In this document: one piece after another, positions 26,577 to 35,026 of the stretch | Layout of the letters: every line of letters begins with the position of its first letter | Position numbering within the stretch: the stretch's first letter is position 1 | Assembly: GCA_004144595.1 (NCBI GenBank) | Contig: SEEM01000026.1 | Span: 1 to 58,933, forward strand | Direction: 5' to 3' | Length of the DNA: 58,933 bases | Source: Hyphomicrobiales bacterium | GTDB taxonomy: Bacteria; Pseudomonadota; Alphaproteobacteria; Rhizobiales; Beijerinckiaceae | Translations under genes and position numbers: made by a program | Notes under the pieces: generated by a model | The model's database searches: none | The model's input: the letters and a program-made list of their open reading frames with translations, nothing else | Told to the model about the DNA's origin: nothing

Positions 26577-27713
26577 ATGAGCAACCAGACATTGACCGTG
26601 GTGGGCGGCGGGCTCGTCGGCGCCGCGATCGCCTACGGCGCAGCCCGCGCCGGCAGCCGGGTTCGCCTGCTCGACCAGGGCGACGCGGCATTCCGCGCCT
26701 CACGCGGTAATTTCGGGCTGGTCTGGGTATCCAGCAAGGGCGGCAGTATGCCCCGCTACGCGGCCTGGAGCCGCGACGCGCTGAAACTGTGGCCCGAGCT
26801 GCAGGGCGAATTGTTGCAGACGACCGGGGTCGATGCCGGCCTGGAACAGCCGGGCGGCTTCTGGCTCGGTTTCAAAGAGGCCGATGTCAAGGCGCGCGAA
26901 GATCTGCTCGCCAGGATCGATCGCGAGGTCGGCGGCATTCCCTTCAAGATGATGGACCCGTCCGAACTGAGGCAGTATCTGCCCGGCATCGGCCCGGCGG
27001 TGGTGGGCGGCAGCTTCTGCCCACTCGACGGTCACGCCAACCCGCTGATGCTGCTGCGCGGGCTCCATGCCGGACTGCGGCAGCGCGGCGCCGACATCAT
27101 CTCCGGCGTCGACATCGCCAGCGTTCAGCATGATCGCGCCAACGGCACATTCGAAGCAGTGGCGCGTGACGGCCAGCGCTGGCCAAGCGATCGCATCGTG
27201 CTGGCGGCAGGGCTCGGCAATAGCGACCTCGCATCACAGGTTGGCCTGCACGCACCGATCTCGTCGACGCGCGGCCAAGTCCTGATCACCGAACGGCTCA
27301 AGCCGTTCCTGAACTATCCCACCAACAAATGCCGGCAGACGCGCGAGGGAAGTGTTCAAATCGGCTCGACCTCCGAGGATGTCGGGCTCGACGACGGCAC
27401 GACGACGGAAAAAATCGAGGCCCTCGCGCGTCGAGCCCTCGACACCTTCCCCGCCTTGTCGCGAGCCCGCCTGGTCCGAGCCTGGGGCGCGCTGCGGCCG
27501 CTGACGCCGGACGGCTATCCGATCTATCAGGAATCGGAAAGCTGCCCCGGCGCGTTCGTCGCGACCAGCCATAGCGGCGTCACCCTCGCCGCCGCCCATT
27601 GCTTCGCCATCGGACCTTGGATGGCTGGGCTCTCGCAGGCCCCGGCCGGGTTCGAGGCCTTCAAGGGCGACCGCTTCAGCGATCCGAACGCGAGTTTTTC
27701 CCATGATCACTGA
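26577..27713 (+). CDS. FAD-dependent amine oxidoreductase (DadA/opine oxidase subunit B-like)
   Basis: The Met at 26577 is directly followed by the FAD-binding motif TVVGGGLVGAAIAYG, which fixes the start. The open frame upstream overlaps the permease. The 378-residue protein is a DAO-superfamily flavoprotein (RGQVLITERL, WGALRPLTPDGYPIY, SHSGVTLAAAHC near the C terminus). In the heteromeric opine and D-hydroxyproline dehydrogenases this subunit oxidises the C-N bond. Its gene overlaps the next, (2Fe-2S) subunit gene by 11 bases. The substrate is unknown. Confidence 0.87.
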   Translation: MSNQTLTVVGGGLVGAAIAYGAARAGSRVRLLDQGDAAFRASRGNFGLVWVSSKGGSMPRYAAWSRDALKLWPELQGELLQTTGVDAGLEQPGGFWLGFKEADVKAREDLLARIDREVGGIPFKMMDPSELRQYLPGIGPAVVGGSFCPLDGHANPLMLLRGLHAGLRQRGADIISGVDIASVQHDRANGTFEAVARDGQRWPSDRIVLAAGLGNSDLASQVGLHAPISSTRGQVLITERLKPFLNYPTNKCRQTREGSVQIGSTSEDVGLDDGTTTEKIEALARRALDTFPALSRARLVRAWGALRPLTPDGYPIYQESESCPGAFVATSHSGVTLAAAHCFAIGPWMAGLSQAPAGFEAFKGDRFSDPNASFSHDH

Positions 27714-28035
27714 CGCGATGTTCTCGATCCCGCGGAGCGATGGCGGCGACTTCGTCTCCATCACCTTCGACGGCACAGTTCTTCAGGTGCCGGCCGGGAT
27801 CACCGTCGCCGCAGCCCTGCTCGTCGGTGGCGTTCGCGATTTCCGCGCCAGCATCGTCGGCGCGGTTCCGCGGGCGCCCTATTGCATGATGGGTGTCTGC
27901 TTCGAATGCCTCGTCGAGATCGACGGTGTCCCGGCGAGACAGAGCTGCCTCATCCCCGTCAGCGACGGCATGGTCGTGCGCCGCCAGATCGGCGCGGCCC
28001 ATCTCGACGACCTCAGTTTCGGAGACGAGCCATGA
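27703..28035 (+). CDS. small [2Fe-2S] subunit of amine dehydrogenase (HcnA/OoxC-like)
   Basis: The 110-residue protein is a plant-type ferredoxin-like domain with the Cys arrangement PYCMMGVCFECLVEIDG and a fourth Cys in ARQSCLIPV. It resembles HcnA and the small subunits of opine or hydroxyproline dehydrogenases, which pass electrons between flavin subunits. It overlaps the genes on both sides (11 and 4 bases), so all three subunits are made together. Confidence 0.9.
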   Translation: MITDAMFSIPRSDGGDFVSITFDGTVLQVPAGITVAAALLVGGVRDFRASIVGAVPRAPYCMMGVCFECLVEIDGVPARQSCLIPVSDGMVVRRQIGAAHLDDLSFGDEP

Positions 28036-29399
28036 GCGCGTCCGTGACGGATCTCGTCATCGTCGGCTGCGGTCCGGCCGGCATGGCCGCGGCCTGCGAG
28101 GCTCGCGCTTCGGGGCTGTCCGTCGTCCTTCTCGACGAGCAGGCGGCTGGCGGCGGCCAAATCTACCGCAATATCGAAGCGGCTCCGGCCGATCGGATCG
28201 ACCTTCTTGGCGAGGATTACGCTGCCGGCCGCACCTTGGCATGCGAGTTCGCCGCGAGCGGAACCGAACATCTGCGCGGAGCCACGGTCTGGAACGTCGC
28301 GAATGACGGCGCGGTCGACTATGTCGCCGAAGGCCGGTCCCGCCAGATCGTCGGCCGAGCGGTCATTCTCGCCAGCGGCGCGATGGAGCGCCCCTTCCCG
28401 ATCCCGGGCTGGACGCTGCCCGGCGTCATGGGGGCCGGCGCGGCCCAGATACTGCTGAAGGGGTCGGGCGCCCTGCCCGGCCGCCCGGTCGTGCTCGCCG
28501 GCTGCGGCCCGCTCCTTTATCTGCTGGCCTGGCAATATCTGCGCGCCGGCGCGACGATCGCAGCGGTAATCGATACGACCCCTCGATCGAGCTACCTTCG
28601 GGCCATCCGGCACGGATGGGGCGCCGTGAGGGGCTGGCACGACCTCGCCAAGGGTCTGAAGCTGCTGGCGGCGCTGAGGAAGGCCCGCGTGCCCGTTCAT
28701 TCGGGCGCGAGCGGTCTTGCAATCGAAGGCGACCAGCAGGTCGAGGGCATTCGCTTCACCTCGCGCGGCAAAACCACGAGCCTTGCGACCTCGCTGATGC
28801 TTCTTCACCAAGGCGTCGTTCCGAATACCCAGCTGAGCTGGTCGATGGGCGCCAAGCACCATTGGGACAAAGATCAGCTCTGCTGGCTGCCGCAGACCGA
28901 TCCCGACGGTCGCCTCGGCGACACATCGATTTACGTCGCCGGTGACAGCCGCGCGATCGTGGGCGCGAAGGCCTCGGCCGCCCAGGGCCGGTTGGCCGCG
29001 ATCGCGATCGCGGAACGTCTCGGCCGCGATGTCGACGCGCCACGGCGCCAGGCCCTCCTCGACGCTTTCGTCCGTGCCAACCGGATCCGTCCCTTTCTGG
29101 ACGCGCTCTACCGCCCCAACGACGAGAACCGGATCCCGCGCGACGCCGAAACCGTGGTCTGCCGCTGCGAAGAGGTCACCGCCGGCCAGATCCGCCGCTA
29201 TGTCGAGCTCGGCTGCCTGGGTCCCAACCAGACCAAGGCTTTCGGCCGCTGCGGCATGGGTCCGTGCCAGGGACGCTTCTGCGGCCTGACCGTGACCGAG
29301 ATCATCGCGGACGCGCGCCGGACCGCGCCGGAGGACGTCGGGTACTACCGGATCAGGGCGCCCGTGAAGCCCATCTCGCTCGGCGAGCTGGCCGGATAG
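28032..29399 (+). CDS. FAD/NAD(P)-type oxidoreductase subunit with C-terminal [2Fe-2S] domain (HcnB/OoxA-like)
   Basis: ATG 28032 overlaps the previous stop and is followed by the dinucleotide motif VIVGCGPAGMAAACEA. The 455-residue protein has a pyridine-nucleotide-disulfide-type flavin fold and a C-terminal Bfd-like cluster domain with CRCEEV and CGMGPCQGRFCG. This matches the large subunit of octopine/nopaline oxidase, HcnB and hydroxyproline dehydrogenase. Together with the two preceding genes it makes a three-subunit membrane-independent amine dehydrogenase, in which electrons leave through the Fe-S centres. Confidence 0.9.
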   Translation: MSASVTDLVIVGCGPAGMAAACEARASGLSVVLLDEQAAGGGQIYRNIEAAPADRIDLLGEDYAAGRTLACEFAASGTEHLRGATVWNVANDGAVDYVAEGRSRQIVGRAVILASGAMERPFPIPGWTLPGVMGAGAAQILLKGSGALPGRPVVLAGCGPLLYLLAWQYLRAGATIAAVIDTTPRSSYLRAIRHGWGAVRGWHDLAKGLKLLAALRKARVPVHSGASGLAIEGDQQVEGIRFTSRGKTTSLATSLMLLHQGVVPNTQLSWSMGAKHHWDKDQLCWLPQTDPDGRLGDTSIYVAGDSRAIVGAKASAAQGRLAAIAIAERLGRDVDAPRRQALLDAFVRANRIRPFLDALYRPNDENRIPRDAETVVCRCEEVTAGQIRRYVELGCLGPNQTKAFGRCGMGPCQGRFCGLTVTEIIADARRTAPEDVGYYRIRAPVKPISLGELAG

Positions 29400-29453
29400 G
29401 CCAGGACGCTCCACCACCAGACATCGCATTCACCAATCGAGGGAAAACTCACC

Positions 29454-29813
29454 ATGAGCGACATCACACGCATCGAGACCGATCCGCGCCGCAGCCGTGC
29501 CGTGGTCTACAACGGCGTCGTCTATATCGGCGGCATGACGGCCGACGACCGCAGCCAGGACATCAAGGGCCAGACCCGGCAGACGCTCGCGAAGATCGAG
29601 CAGTACCTTGTCAAAGCCGGCACCGACAAAAGCCGCGTGCTGACCGCCCAAATCTGGATCAAGGACCTGTCCCGCGATTTTGAAGGCATGAACGAGATCT
29701 GGAATGCCTGGACGGCGCCGAACGCAGCTCCCACGCGCGCGACCGCGCAGTGCGAAATGGGTGCACCGGACGTGCTTGTCGAGATCATCGTGACAGCTGC
29801 AGCGGGCCAATAG
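29454..29813 (+). CDS. RidA-family enamine/imine deaminase
   Basis: The 119-residue protein has the RidA/YjgF pattern: SRAVVYNGVVYIGGM, a central KIEQYLVKAGTDKSRVL helix and a C-terminal PTRATAQCEMGAPDVLVEI with the catalytic-site Arg. RidA hydrolyses reactive imines. Its place after an amine dehydrogenase fits: the imine made by the flavoprotein would be hydrolysed here to a keto compound and ammonia. Confidence 0.92.
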   Translation: MSDITRIETDPRRSRAVVYNGVVYIGGMTADDRSQDIKGQTRQTLAKIEQYLVKAGTDKSRVLTAQIWIKDLSRDFEGMNEIWNAWTAPNAAPTRATAQCEMGAPDVLVEIIVTAAAGQ

Positions 29814-29844
29814 GCCTGCAAGGCCAGCCGCAGGGAGACGCGCC

Positions 29845-30966
29845 ATGAAGATTGCAGATCTCAGGCTGCATGTGCTCGCGAATGCGAACAAGCACTATCT
29901 TTTCGCGGCCCTTCAAACCGACAAAGGCGTCGTCGGCTTCGGCGAGGCGACGCTCGACCACCGCTGGCCATCAGTTGCGGCAGGTATCGAGGAAGGTTTT
30001 CGCGCCATTGCCGGGCAGGACCCGACTAAGGTCGCAAAACACTGGGCAATGCTCAAGGACAAGGTCTACTGGGGCGAAGGCGCCAGCAGCATGGCGGCGC
30101 TCGCGGCGATCGATCAGGCGCTGTGGGACATTACCGGCAAGGCCTATGGGGTCCCAGTCCACAAATTGCTTGGCGGCGCCGTGCGCGATCGTGTCGACGT
30201 TTATGTCAACCAGTGGTGGGCCGGTTACGAGTCCACGAACGACCTAATCGGCAAGGCCCAAGCTGCGGTCGCACGCGGTGCCACCGCTCTGAAATGGTAT
30301 CCCTTCGGGACGCCTGACCAGCTCCAGTACCGCGTCCGCCAGCATGACGTCGCCGCTGCGGTCGCGCAGGTCAAGGCGGTTCGGGAGGCCGTCGGTCCCT
30401 CGATCGGATTGATGGTCGATCTCTGGCGGCGGCTCGACTGGGCTTCGGCGGCGCAATTCTGCACCGGCGTCGCCGAATGCAACCTCGTCTTCGTCGAGGA
30501 GCCGACCGAGTTCCAGAGCGCGGACGCGCTCCAGCGGCTTTCGTCGGCCACACAGACCCGCATCGCCTTCGGCGAGCGCCTGCACTCGCGCAGGCAATTC
30601 GCCGACATCATCGAACGGCAGGCCGTCGGGCTCGTGCAGCCCTCGATCATCCGCGTCGGAGGCCTGAGCGAGGCCCTCAAGATCGGCCAGGCTGCCGAAA
30701 CCTACAATATCGGCGTTGTCCCGCATAATCCGCACGGACCCGTAGCGATCGCCGCGTCTGTCACCCTCGCCTCGCTGCTGACCAATTTCGTCATCTTGGA
30801 ATCCTACGAGAACGATAATCCGCCCTTCCGAGCGCAGTTCGTCCGGCAGGGTCCGTTGATCGAGGGCGACAGCTACGTGCTATCGGATCTGCCTGGCCTT
30901 GGGATCGAGATCGATGAAATCGCGTTGGCGAGACTGGCGCTGACAACCAAAAGCGTGAGTTCGTAA
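29845..30966 (+). CDS. mandelate racemase/muconate lactonizing (enolase superfamily) enzyme, sugar-acid dehydratase-like
   Basis: The 373-residue protein has the enolase-superfamily capping domain and barrel. Mg ligands are visible as Asp in GLMVDLWRR, Glu in VFVEEPTEF and Glu in AFGERLHS. The stretch VVPHNPHGPVAIAA resembles the catalytic His region of galactonate-type dehydratases, and ALKWYPFGT corresponds to the second acid/base strand. Members dehydrate aldonic acids or move double bonds or epimerise amino-acid derivatives (as with hydroxyproline betaine epimerase). It is the last gene of the amine-oxidation unit. The reaction cannot be fixed from sequence. Confidence 0.85.
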   Translation: MKIADLRLHVLANANKHYLFAALQTDKGVVGFGEATLDHRWPSVAAGIEEGFRAIAGQDPTKVAKHWAMLKDKVYWGEGASSMAALAAIDQALWDITGKAYGVPVHKLLGGAVRDRVDVYVNQWWAGYESTNDLIGKAQAAVARGATALKWYPFGTPDQLQYRVRQHDVAAAVAQVKAVREAVGPSIGLMVDLWRRLDWASAAQFCTGVAECNLVFVEEPTEFQSADALQRLSSATQTRIAFGERLHSRRQFADIIERQAVGLVQPSIIRVGGLSEALKIGQAAETYNIGVVPHNPHGPVAIAASVTLASLLTNFVILESYENDNPPFRAQFVRQGPLIEGDSYVLSDLPGLGIEIDEIALARLALTTKSVSS

Positions 30967-31297
30967 ATATAATCGATCATCCAAAAATCCAAACTGGAAA
31001 TCAGTCACGGCAAATAGGGTATGTCGTATAGCGCCTTCTTCCCGCCGGTAGAGAAGTTCTGCGTCAACACTGAGAAGATCGGCCCGCGACGTTCTCGAAA
31101 GGCGCGTCGATGCCGTTCGCAGCGCGCCAGGACCTGACATTGCCATGCCGCCTGGAGGTGGGCATCCAGCTGGACCGGCCCCTGCATATGCGATGCAGCA
31201 CAGCAGCCTCTATCGCCGTGGCCGGCAAAATGCATGATGATCTGGCAGGTCGATCGGCCCGCCCATGTTCGCGCGGTCTCCGCGCAGAAGGCATCGC
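30967..31297. other. 331-base gap, nothing recognised
   Basis: This stretch follows the last gene of the amine operon. It contains no open frame resembling a protein, no tRNA and no clear terminator, although GC content dips near 30967-31020. It should hold the operon end and the promoter of the transglutaminase-like gene. Confidence 0.4.
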
Positions 31298-32116
31298 GTG
31301 AAACTCAGGATTGGCTACCAGCTCGACTACGATTTTCCGCAACCGACACCCGTTATCCTGATGCTGAACGTGCATTTCAGCCGGGTATCGGACCTAGCCC
31401 AACCAGACCATATCCGCGTCGAGCCTTCTGTCCCCGTCAGTGCCTATCGAGACGGCTTCGGCAATTGGTGCACGCGGCTGCTGGCGCCACGGGGGCTGAT
31501 GCGGATCACAGCCGACGCGATCATCTCCGATAGCGGCCTGCCCGAAAGCCACGACCGCCATGCTGGCCAAGTGCCGGTCGAACGGCTGCCGGAGGAGAGC
31601 CTCGTCTTTCTGCTGGCGAGCCGCTTCTGCGACAGCGACCGCATGCTCGATCTCGCCTGGGAGCTCTTCGGTCATACTGAGCCGGGTGCGCCACGTGTTC
31701 AGTCGATCTGCGATTTCGTCAACGAGCGCATCACCTTCGACTACAACGACGCCAGTGTGACACGCTCAGCGTCCGACGCCTACCGCGAACGCCGCGGCGT
31801 CTGCCGCGACTACGCTCATCTGGCCATCGCCTTCTGCCGGGCGATGAACATCCCGGCACGCTACTGCACGTGCTATCTCGGCGATGTCGGCACGCAGCCG
31901 CCCTATCCGCCGGGCGATTTCGCGGCGTCCTTCGAAGCGTATCTCGAAGGCGGCTGGCAGATGTTCGATCCGCGCAACAACGTGCCGCGCATTGGCCGCG
32001 TGCTGATCGCGCGCGGCCGTGACGCCGCCGATGTCGCCATCGCCACGACGTTCGGGCCGAACACTCTGACCGGGTTCAAGGTCTGGACCGACGAGGTGGT
32101 GGAAGGGGCGCCGTAG
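31298..32116 (+). CDS. transglutaminase family protein, possible altered active site
   Basis: GTG 31298 (AGAAGG upstream) gives VKLRIGYQLDYDFPQPTPVI, the normal opening of bacterial transglutaminase-like proteins, in a 272-residue chain with no signal peptide. Cys is in RRGVCRDYAHLAIAFCRAMN and the closing block is FDPRNNVPRIGRVLIARG. Where many relatives have a His in D-F-H-A-W-F-E-A, this protein reads DFAASFEAYL, so the catalytic His appears missing. ATG 31265 is a less likely start. It stands alone between two gene-poor gaps, and its function is unknown. Confidence 0.8.
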   Translation: MKLRIGYQLDYDFPQPTPVILMLNVHFSRVSDLAQPDHIRVEPSVPVSAYRDGFGNWCTRLLAPRGLMRITADAIISDSGLPESHDRHAGQVPVERLPEESLVFLLASRFCDSDRMLDLAWELFGHTEPGAPRVQSICDFVNERITFDYNDASVTRSASDAYRERRGVCRDYAHLAIAFCRAMNIPARYCTCYLGDVGTQPPYPPGDFAASFEAYLEGGWQMFDPRNNVPRIGRVLIARGRDAADVAIATTFGPNTLTGFKVWTDEVVEGAP

Positions 32117-32426
32117 TCCCGCCACCCAGCGACATCCTGGACGGGCCAACACGGTCAATCAAACATCCAGAACCGGGACACCGCAGCAAGGCGCAGGCCG
32201 GGAAACGCGCCGATCTTATGCCGGATCTGGTTGGTCGCTCGACCAAACCACTAGCTGCTGCCGACCCACCGCGGTCGGCCTGATTTTCCGGATCTTTGTC
32301 ACAAGGCGATCGACCTTTCTGCTCGGTCGCGCGCCGAGAGGCAGCCGAGGTTCGTGACTTGAGCCGCACCTAAAACCAAGGGCGCGAGCGGCTGAGGTTT
32401 GGGCTCGGCCGGTCCAGGCGTCCCGC
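32117..32426. other. 310-base gap between converging genes, nothing recognised
   Basis: Both flanking genes end here (plus-strand transglutaminase and minus-strand rsgA). No open frame has recognisable homology, and no strong terminator hairpin with a U-tract was found. Confidence 0.4.
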
Positions 32427-33440
32427 CTACCGCCCCTTCCCCCTCGTCCGCTTCACATCGGGCGTCTTTGCCCTGTTCTCCATATCGAGCTTGCGCCAGC
32501 GTGCCAGCCGCTCAGGGTCGATAACGCCCTTGGCGACGGCCCCCTGAACCGCGCAGCCGGGTTCGTGCTCATGGGTGCAGTCGCGGAAGCGGCAGAGCGG
32601 GCTTAGCTCCGTGATCTCGGCGAACAGCGTTTCGAGACCACTCGCCGCATCGCTGACATGGAGCGTGCGCATGCCCGGCGTATCAATAACCCAGCCGCCG
32701 CCGGCAATCGCATGCAGCGAGCGCGACGTCGTGGTGTGGCGCCCCTTAGCGTCGTGGGCGCGGATGTCGCCGGTCTGCTGCGGTTCGCCCTCGATGGTGC
32801 CGGCAAGCGCGTTCACAAGCGTCGATTTGCCGACGCCGGACGAACCGACCAGCGCGAGGGTTCGGCCTTCGCCACACCAGGACGCCAACGCAGCCGCCGG
32901 GTGAGAGCTGCGCGGGTTGACGACTGCCACAGACAGCCCGCGCTGCAGTGCGGCGGCCTGGTCGAAATAGGGCTGCACGTCCGGCACGAGATCAGCCTTG
33001 GTCAGCAGGATGACAGGTTCGGCTCCGCTCTCATTGGCCAGCGCAAGATAGCGCTCCAGGCGTGCGACGTTGAAATCAGCATTGCAGGAGGTGACGATGA
33101 ACAGCGTGTCGATATTGGCCCCGGCAAGCTGCGGCGTCATGCTGCCCTCGGTACGCCGCGCCAACACCGTCGCGCGCTCCAGCCGGCGTCGTAGCAGATG
33201 TGTGACGGGCTCGATCAGAACCCAGTCACCCACCGTGAAGTCGCCTGTATTGGTATGCACCGGCAGCTTGAGCCTGATCGGCCCATCGGGCGTGATTGCG
33301 CTCATGCGGGCGCGGTGCACAGAGTCGATGCGCGCAGGCTGGAGGCGGGCGTCATCCGGTTCGCATTGATCCGCGAAGAAATCCGTCCAGCCCAGCGCCG
33401 CAAGTGACGCTGGTGCGGGGGCCGTGTCGCCTTGTGTCAC
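32427..33440 (-). CDS. rsgA: ribosome small subunit-dependent GTPase A
   Basis: The 337-residue protein has an N-terminal OB-fold, then a circularly permuted GTPase: G4 LTKADL, G1 GSSGVGKSTLVN, G3 DTPGMRTL. A C-terminal zinc knuckle follows (CRFRDCTHEHEPGC). RsgA checks late 30S subunit maturation and leaves when it hydrolyses GTP. It is monocistronic here. Length is normal. Confidence 0.95.
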   Translation of the reverse strand: MTQGDTAPAPASLAALGWTDFFADQCEPDDARLQPARIDSVHRARMSAITPDGPIRLKLPVHTNTGDFTVGDWVLIEPVTHLLRRRLERATVLARRTEGSMTPQLAGANIDTLFIVTSCNADFNVARLERYLALANESGAEPVILLTKADLVPDVQPYFDQAAALQRGLSVAVVNPRSSHPAAALASWCGEGRTLALVGSSGVGKSTLVNALAGTIEGEPQQTGDIRAHDAKGRHTTTSRSLHAIAGGGWVIDTPGMRTLHVSDAASGLETLFAEITELSPLCRFRDCTHEHEPGCAVQGAVAKGVIDPERLARWRKLDMENRAKTPDVKRTRGKGR

Positions 33441-34043
33441 AGTATCGCCCCACCGTTCCGCGTCCTCATCAGGGTGACGATAGAGCGGGGTTTAGCCCGG
33501 CTGGCAAGCACCGGAAGACAGATAGCGAGCGCTGTCCGTGACGCCGATAAAGCGTGTCGCGCCCGCTACCGCCTGGCCCTGCGCGACCAAGACATCCAAA
33601 ACAGAGCGGCATCGGCTATATAGAGGTCTGGCGAGCGCTACGGGTTCGCATGGCCGCCATGGGTGCACTCAGGGAGAAGTCGCCCCTCGCTCGCCATCGC
33701 TCATTCTGCGGCGGCGCCGCGACAAGCAGTCTGGTTGGAGGGCGAGGTCGTACGGCTTTGCAAACGGGCCTGGCGGAGCGGCGATCCGGCACCGTGGAGG
33801 CCACAGCGGAGGGCGCGAGCGCTCATGGGATATTGACCAAACTGGCTAATATCCGGGCCGCGTCGACCCGGCTTCAGGAGACCTAGCATCCGATGAATAT
33901 CGCGACCGTCCGCGACGTGAATGCCCACCGTCGCCAGGGTCAACCGACGCTCCGAAAGACCAACCGGGAGAAAAATTGTAATGAGGGCCGCTGGAAAAAC
34001 GATAATGACCAGCCGGTCAAATGGCCTAAGCCCTTGATTTAAA
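33441..34043. other. 603-base gap between rsgA and tRNA-Asp, nothing recognised
   Basis: Several overlapping open frames of 60-110 codons exist on both strands, but none has a family motif, a good ribosome-binding site or a coding-like composition. The GC content is uneven, with an AT-rich patch (33965-34040) next to the tRNA that may be its 3' flank. It could be a decayed insertion. I cannot identify a parent gene. Confidence 0.4.
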
Positions 34044-34120
34044 TGGCGCGGGCGACGGGGCTCGAACCCGCGACCTCCGGCGTGACAGGCCGGCACTCTA
34101 ACCAACTGAGCTACGCCCGC
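34044..34120 (-). tRNA. tRNA-Asp (GTC)
   Basis: On the minus strand a 77-nt cloverleaf begins GCGGGCGTAGCTCAG and ends with CGCCCGC, discriminator G and an encoded CCA. The anticodon loop CTGTCAC gives GTC. The T-arm GGTTCGAGCCC is canonical. Confidence 0.97.
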
Positions 34121-34236
34121 GCAGGGCAGCTGAGGCATTCGCCGCCAGCGACGTGGTGAGTATTGCCCCCGGCCGAAAGTGTCAAGCGAGTGACGCCGGC
34201 AAATTCGCATCTGGGGAAAATTATCCTCGACCCCGC

Positions 34237-34704
34237 CTATGGCTCGCCTCCGCCGGCCCCGTTTTCCGGCGATGCAAGGCAGGGATCGAGCATCACATGA
34301 CGCTTGTCCTGGCGGCTGTATCCGCCACGCAAGACCGCCCTGTCGCCGAGTTTCAGATCATTGGCGCCATAGGTCACGCAGAGAACCCGCACGCCCGGCT
34401 CGGCGCAGACCGCGACATACCAGAGCGCGCCATCCGTCCGGATGAGGCTCACCGTTCCGGCGATCGCCATGTCAACGCGCGAATCGGGCGGCACCGAGTC
34501 GGGAAGCTGCGCCGCGATGGTCTCGCAACTCGCCGGCTTGCCGGGCTGCTCCGGCTGCGAGAAAGCCGGGCGGTCGACGAAGAAGGAATCGGGCAACAGC
34601 GACTGGGCCGGAGCCGGCCCCGCAGCAAGGACGAGCGAGAGACAACCGGCAACAGCCGCATGGCTCCGGACGGGACAAGGGCGGATCAGAGAGCGCGTGT
34701 TCAT
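34237..34704 (-). CDS. hypothetical secreted protein
   Basis: From Met 34704 the 155-residue protein has an N-terminal export signal (about residues 1-33, ending LAAGPAPAQS). A Cys-containing mature part follows (ASCETIAAQLPDS, WYVAVCAEPG, RVLCVTYGAND, MLDPCLAS), so disulfides are possible. The region VDMAIAGTVSLI to RAVLRGGYSRQDKRH looks like a small beta barrel. I do not recognise the family. It lies between two tRNA genes on the opposite strand to tRNA-Val. Met 34767 is possible but would bury the signal. Confidence 0.6.
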   Translation of the reverse strand: MNTRSLIRPCPVRSHAAVAGCLSLVLAAGPAPAQSLLPDSFFVDRPAFSQPEQPGKPASCETIAAQLPDSVPPDSRVDMAIAGTVSLIRTDGALWYVAVCAEPGVRVLCVTYGANDLKLGDRAVLRGGYSRQDKRHVMLDPCLASPENGAGGGEP

Positions 34705-34813
34705 GCCAGCGGCAGGGTGACGATGAAGATGGCGGAATTCGGCCGCCGGAACGCGTTCGCGCGTCACGACAGCGCTTGCGATGCGGCGGCCAAGGCCTTA
34801 AACGCGACCGCGA

Positions 34814-34889
34814 GGGCGGTTAGCTCAGTTGGTAGAGCGTCTCCTTTACACGGAGAGGGTCGGCGGTTCGAGCCCGTCACCGCCCACCA
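34814..34889 (+). tRNA. tRNA-Val (TAC)
   Basis: A 76-nt cloverleaf begins GGGCGGTTAGCTCAG and ends ACCGCCC, discriminator A, CCA. The anticodon stem-loop TCTCC-TTTACAC-GGAGA gives TAC. The T-arm is GGTTCGAGCCC. Confidence 0.97.
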
Positions 34890-34920
34890 GATCAAATCGA
34901 CAGTCGTTATGGATTGATCG

Positions 34921-34969
34921 GCGCTACCGTATCGGACTGAATATCGTATTCAGCCCGATACGGTAGCGC
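34921..34969 (+). terminator. very strong 23-bp-stem hairpin after tRNA-Val
   Basis: Arms 34921-34943 and 34947-34969 are complementary over 23 bases with a single A/C mismatch (34936/34954) and a 3-base loop. TTTGATTTTG follows, so it could end the tRNA-Val transcript. Its near-perfect length is unusual for a simple terminator. It abuts the palindromic repeat at 34979. Confidence 0.6.
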
Positions 34970-34978
34970 TTTGATTTT

Positions 34979-35026
34979 GCATCGGCTTTTTCCCAAAAGC
35001 CGTGTGCCGCTTTTCGGGCCGATGCT
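34979..35026. repeat. GCATCGGC...GCCGATGC palindromic intergenic repeat, copy 2
   Basis: Its ends are identical to the copy at 5166-5211, with the same TTGATTT lead and the same CTCTAG tail. The inner part differs at a few bases. The tail gives the TAG stop of the small gene at 35027. Confidence 0.85.

Noticed and set aside
33701..34210. minus-strand open frame running through tRNA-Asp
   Set aside because: It translates a tRNA gene, and the remaining part has no recognisable family. Left as an unexplained gap.
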